Shown here one piece after another: positions 7,540 through 8,477 of a stretch of DNA of 8,477 nucleotides; within the stretch, counting starts at the first letter, position 1, and each line of letters starts with the position of its first letter. Source of the stretch: Methylococcaceae bacterium NSP1-1 (GTDB lineage Bacteria; Pseudomonadota; Gammaproteobacteria; Methylococcales; Methylomonadaceae); the NCBI GenBank assembly GCA_002256465.1, contig NQJG01000022.1, positions 1-8,477 of the forward strand. Reading direction: 5' to 3'. Both the position numbers and the translations under genes were made by a program. The notes under the pieces were generated by a model. It was not told where the DNA came from, ran no database searches, and saw nothing but the letters and a program-made list of their open reading frames with translations.

Positions 7540-8271
7540 ATGAGAAAAGTATTTAAGATTGCTGTGTTATCACTATTCGGTTTGACGTTGCCTGCAGCTA
7601 ATGCCGATGAAAATGCCATCAGGGAATCTATGGCCAAGTCTATGCCAACTGTGAAAATTGATTCCGTTAAACCCTCTGTAGTTAAGGGGTTTTATGAGGT
7701 TATAGTGGGTACTAATATTTTTTATGTTTCTGATGATGGAAAATATTTGCTACAGGGACGGCTGGTTGATGTGGCAGCCCGCAAAGATTTAACTGAAGAA
7801 AAATTGAGCGGTACACGAAAACAGGCCATTGAAAAAATCGGTCAGGAAAATATGATCGTGTTTAAACCAAAAATAGGCAAATATACAGTTACTGTTTTTA
7901 CGGATATAGATTGCGGATATTGCCGTAAACTTCATTCAGAGATTGATCAATATTTGGCTCAAGGCATTACTATACAATATTTGTTTTTTCCAAGAGCCGG
8001 TAAAGATTCAGATTCCTATAACAAAGCCGTATCGGTTTGGTGTGCCGATGACCGCAATGCAGCTTTAACAGCAGCGAAAAAAGACCAAAAAGTACCGGCT
8101 AAAACCTGTGATAATCCTGTTGATGAACACATGCAGTTAGGTGCGGATTTTGACGTGAAAGGAACACCGATGATAGTCACAGAAAAAGGCAATATTTATC
8201 CTGGCTATTTACCTGCAAAGCAATTGGTTGAAGTACTGGAAAGCGAAAAAAAATCCGAAATAAATCAATGA
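7540..8271 (+). CDS. dsbC: Periplasmic thiol:disulfide isomerase DsbC
   Basis: Encodes a DsbC-type disulfide isomerase (243 aa), a periplasmic V-shaped homodimer that reshuffles wrong disulfides and is kept reduced by DsbD. A signal peptide is clear: MRK, a hydrophobic core, and an A-N-A cleavage site after residue 22. The mature N-terminal dimerisation domain (about 23-85) includes the typical ESMAKSMP and FYEV...G pattern. After a helical linker comes the thioredoxin fold with the active site CGYC at 125-128 inside FTDIDCGYC, and the cis-proline motif GTPM at 208-211. A second cysteine pair (168 and 190) matches the structural disulfide of DsbC, which favours DsbC over DsbG. AAGGA (7521-7525) and GAG (7531-7533) precede the ATG. 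It lies 30 bases after rseP, where bamA usually sits, and ends in a terminator. Confidence 0.93.
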   Translation: MRKVFKIAVLSLFGLTLPAANADENAIRESMAKSMPTVKIDSVKPSVVKGFYEVIVGTNIFYVSDDGKYLLQGRLVDVAARKDLTEEKLSGTRKQAIEKIGQENMIVFKPKIGKYTVTVFTDIDCGYCRKLHSEIDQYLAQGITIQYLFFPRAGKDSDSYNKAVSVWCADDRNAALTAAKKDQKVPAKTCDNPVDEHMQLGADFDVKGTPMIVTEKGNIYPGYLPAKQLVEVLESEKKSEINQ

Positions 8272-8302
8272 TGCCAGGGCGGGCTTCCGGTCGCCCTGGT
8301 AT
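8271..8302 (+). terminator. Intrinsic terminator after dsbC
   Basis: Positions 8271-8281 pair with 8292-8302 to form an 11-bp stem with one G-U pair (8273/8300). Its core CCAGGGCG/CGCCCTGG is perfect, and the loop is ten bases. The stem starts at the last base of the dsbC stop codon and is followed by the T-rich but interrupted tract CTTATTCCTT. This is the only strong terminator-like structure after the rpsB-tsf hairpin, so it probably ends the pyrH-to-dsbC transcript. Confidence 0.72.
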
Positions 8303-8477
8303 CTTATTCCTTCAGAGGTGCTGTAATCCTCAAATTCCGCATTACTAAACTTCAGACAAACACTGGTCGATTGCTTTTCGAACATACTCAAGCTCTAATC
8401 ACATTCTTGTGAACTGGATGCCGACAGTCCATGCCGGTGACGGACTAATTTTGTGGATATGAATTTGTGATAAGAAT
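8303..8477. other. Intergenic region without a supported gene
   Basis: No reading frame here has a credible start, ribosome binding site and recognisable product on either strand. Apart from the degenerate palindromic element at 8414-8442 I see no structure. The next gene or its promoter may begin beyond the right edge. Confidence 0.6.
8414..8442. repeat. Degenerate REP-like element (CTGGAT...CCATGCCGG...ACG type)
   Basis: The stretch starts CTGGATGCCG, has a central TCCATGCCGG and ends GTGACG. It resembles, from memory, the dispersed proteobacterial palindromes of the form CTGGATTCCGGCA-ATCCA-TGCCGGAATGACG. The inverted arms here are eroded: 8421-8426 pair with 8432-8437 at five of six positions around the five-base loop, with two further wobble pairs outside. 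ATGCCG occurs twice as a direct repeat (8418-8423 and 8431-8436). Family membership is inferred and no second copy is present in the window. Confidence 0.4.

Noticed and set aside
8209..8391. Open frame of 60 codons on the minus strand covering the dsbC end and its terminator
   Set aside because: It overlaps the dsbC coding end and runs through the terminator stem. No ribosome binding site or recognisable product was seen.
1..8477. Undescribed multi-gene system, CRISPR array, prophage or transposase
   Set aside because: All nine genes are recognised housekeeping or envelope genes with intact motifs. No spaced direct repeats, integrase, transposase or tRNA were found on either strand.

Overview
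This 8.5 kb window comes from a gammaproteobacterial chromosome of moderate to low GC. Every gene lies on the + strand and encodes a conserved housekeeping or envelope protein. The order rpsB-tsf-pyrH-frr-uppS-cdsA-dxr-rseP is the gammaproteobacterial translation/envelope cluster. Here dxr sits after cdsA, as in Pseudomonas; in E. coli it lies between frr and uppS. A methanotroph-type or related environmental gammaproteobacterium would fit the base composition and gene order, but the sequence alone does not fix the genus.

Layout: positions 1-146 hold the structured 5' leader of rpsB. It has two abutting hairpins and a strong ribosome binding site, consistent with a ribosomal protein S2 autoregulatory leader. 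rpsB (147-887) is followed by a near-perfect intrinsic-terminator-like hairpin (944-971) and then tsf (1003-1899). A gap of about 110 bp (1900-2008) holds a short hairpin and a perfect 10-bp REP-like palindrome. From pyrH (2009-2734) to rseP (6148-7509) the genes are packed tightly. There are stop/start overlaps at pyrH/frr (1 nt), cdsA/dxr (4 nt) and dxr/rseP (1 nt), and gaps of 13 nt (frr/uppS) and 25 nt (uppS/cdsA), so this block is almost certainly one transcript. dsbC (7540-8271) follows 30 nt after rseP and ends in an intrinsic terminator (8271-8302). The final 175 nt hold no gene, only a degenerate palindromic repeat.

How the genes work together: S2 and EF-Ts serve translation, RRF recycles ribosomes, and PyrH makes UDP for nucleotide and sugar-nucleotide pools. 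Dxr commits carbon to the MEP pathway that yields isopentenyl diphosphate. UppS polymerises isopentenyl diphosphate into the C55 lipid carrier for peptidoglycan and O-antigen. CdsA makes CDP-diacylglycerol for phospholipids. RseP is the intramembrane protease of the sigma-E envelope stress cascade. DsbC repairs wrong disulfides in the periplasm.

The main oddity is dsbC in the slot directly after rseP, where bamA usually stands in gammaproteobacteria. I see no defence system, mobile element with a transposase, CRISPR array, tRNA or undescribed multi-gene system. The findings are regulatory RNA structures, small repeats and gene-order differences.
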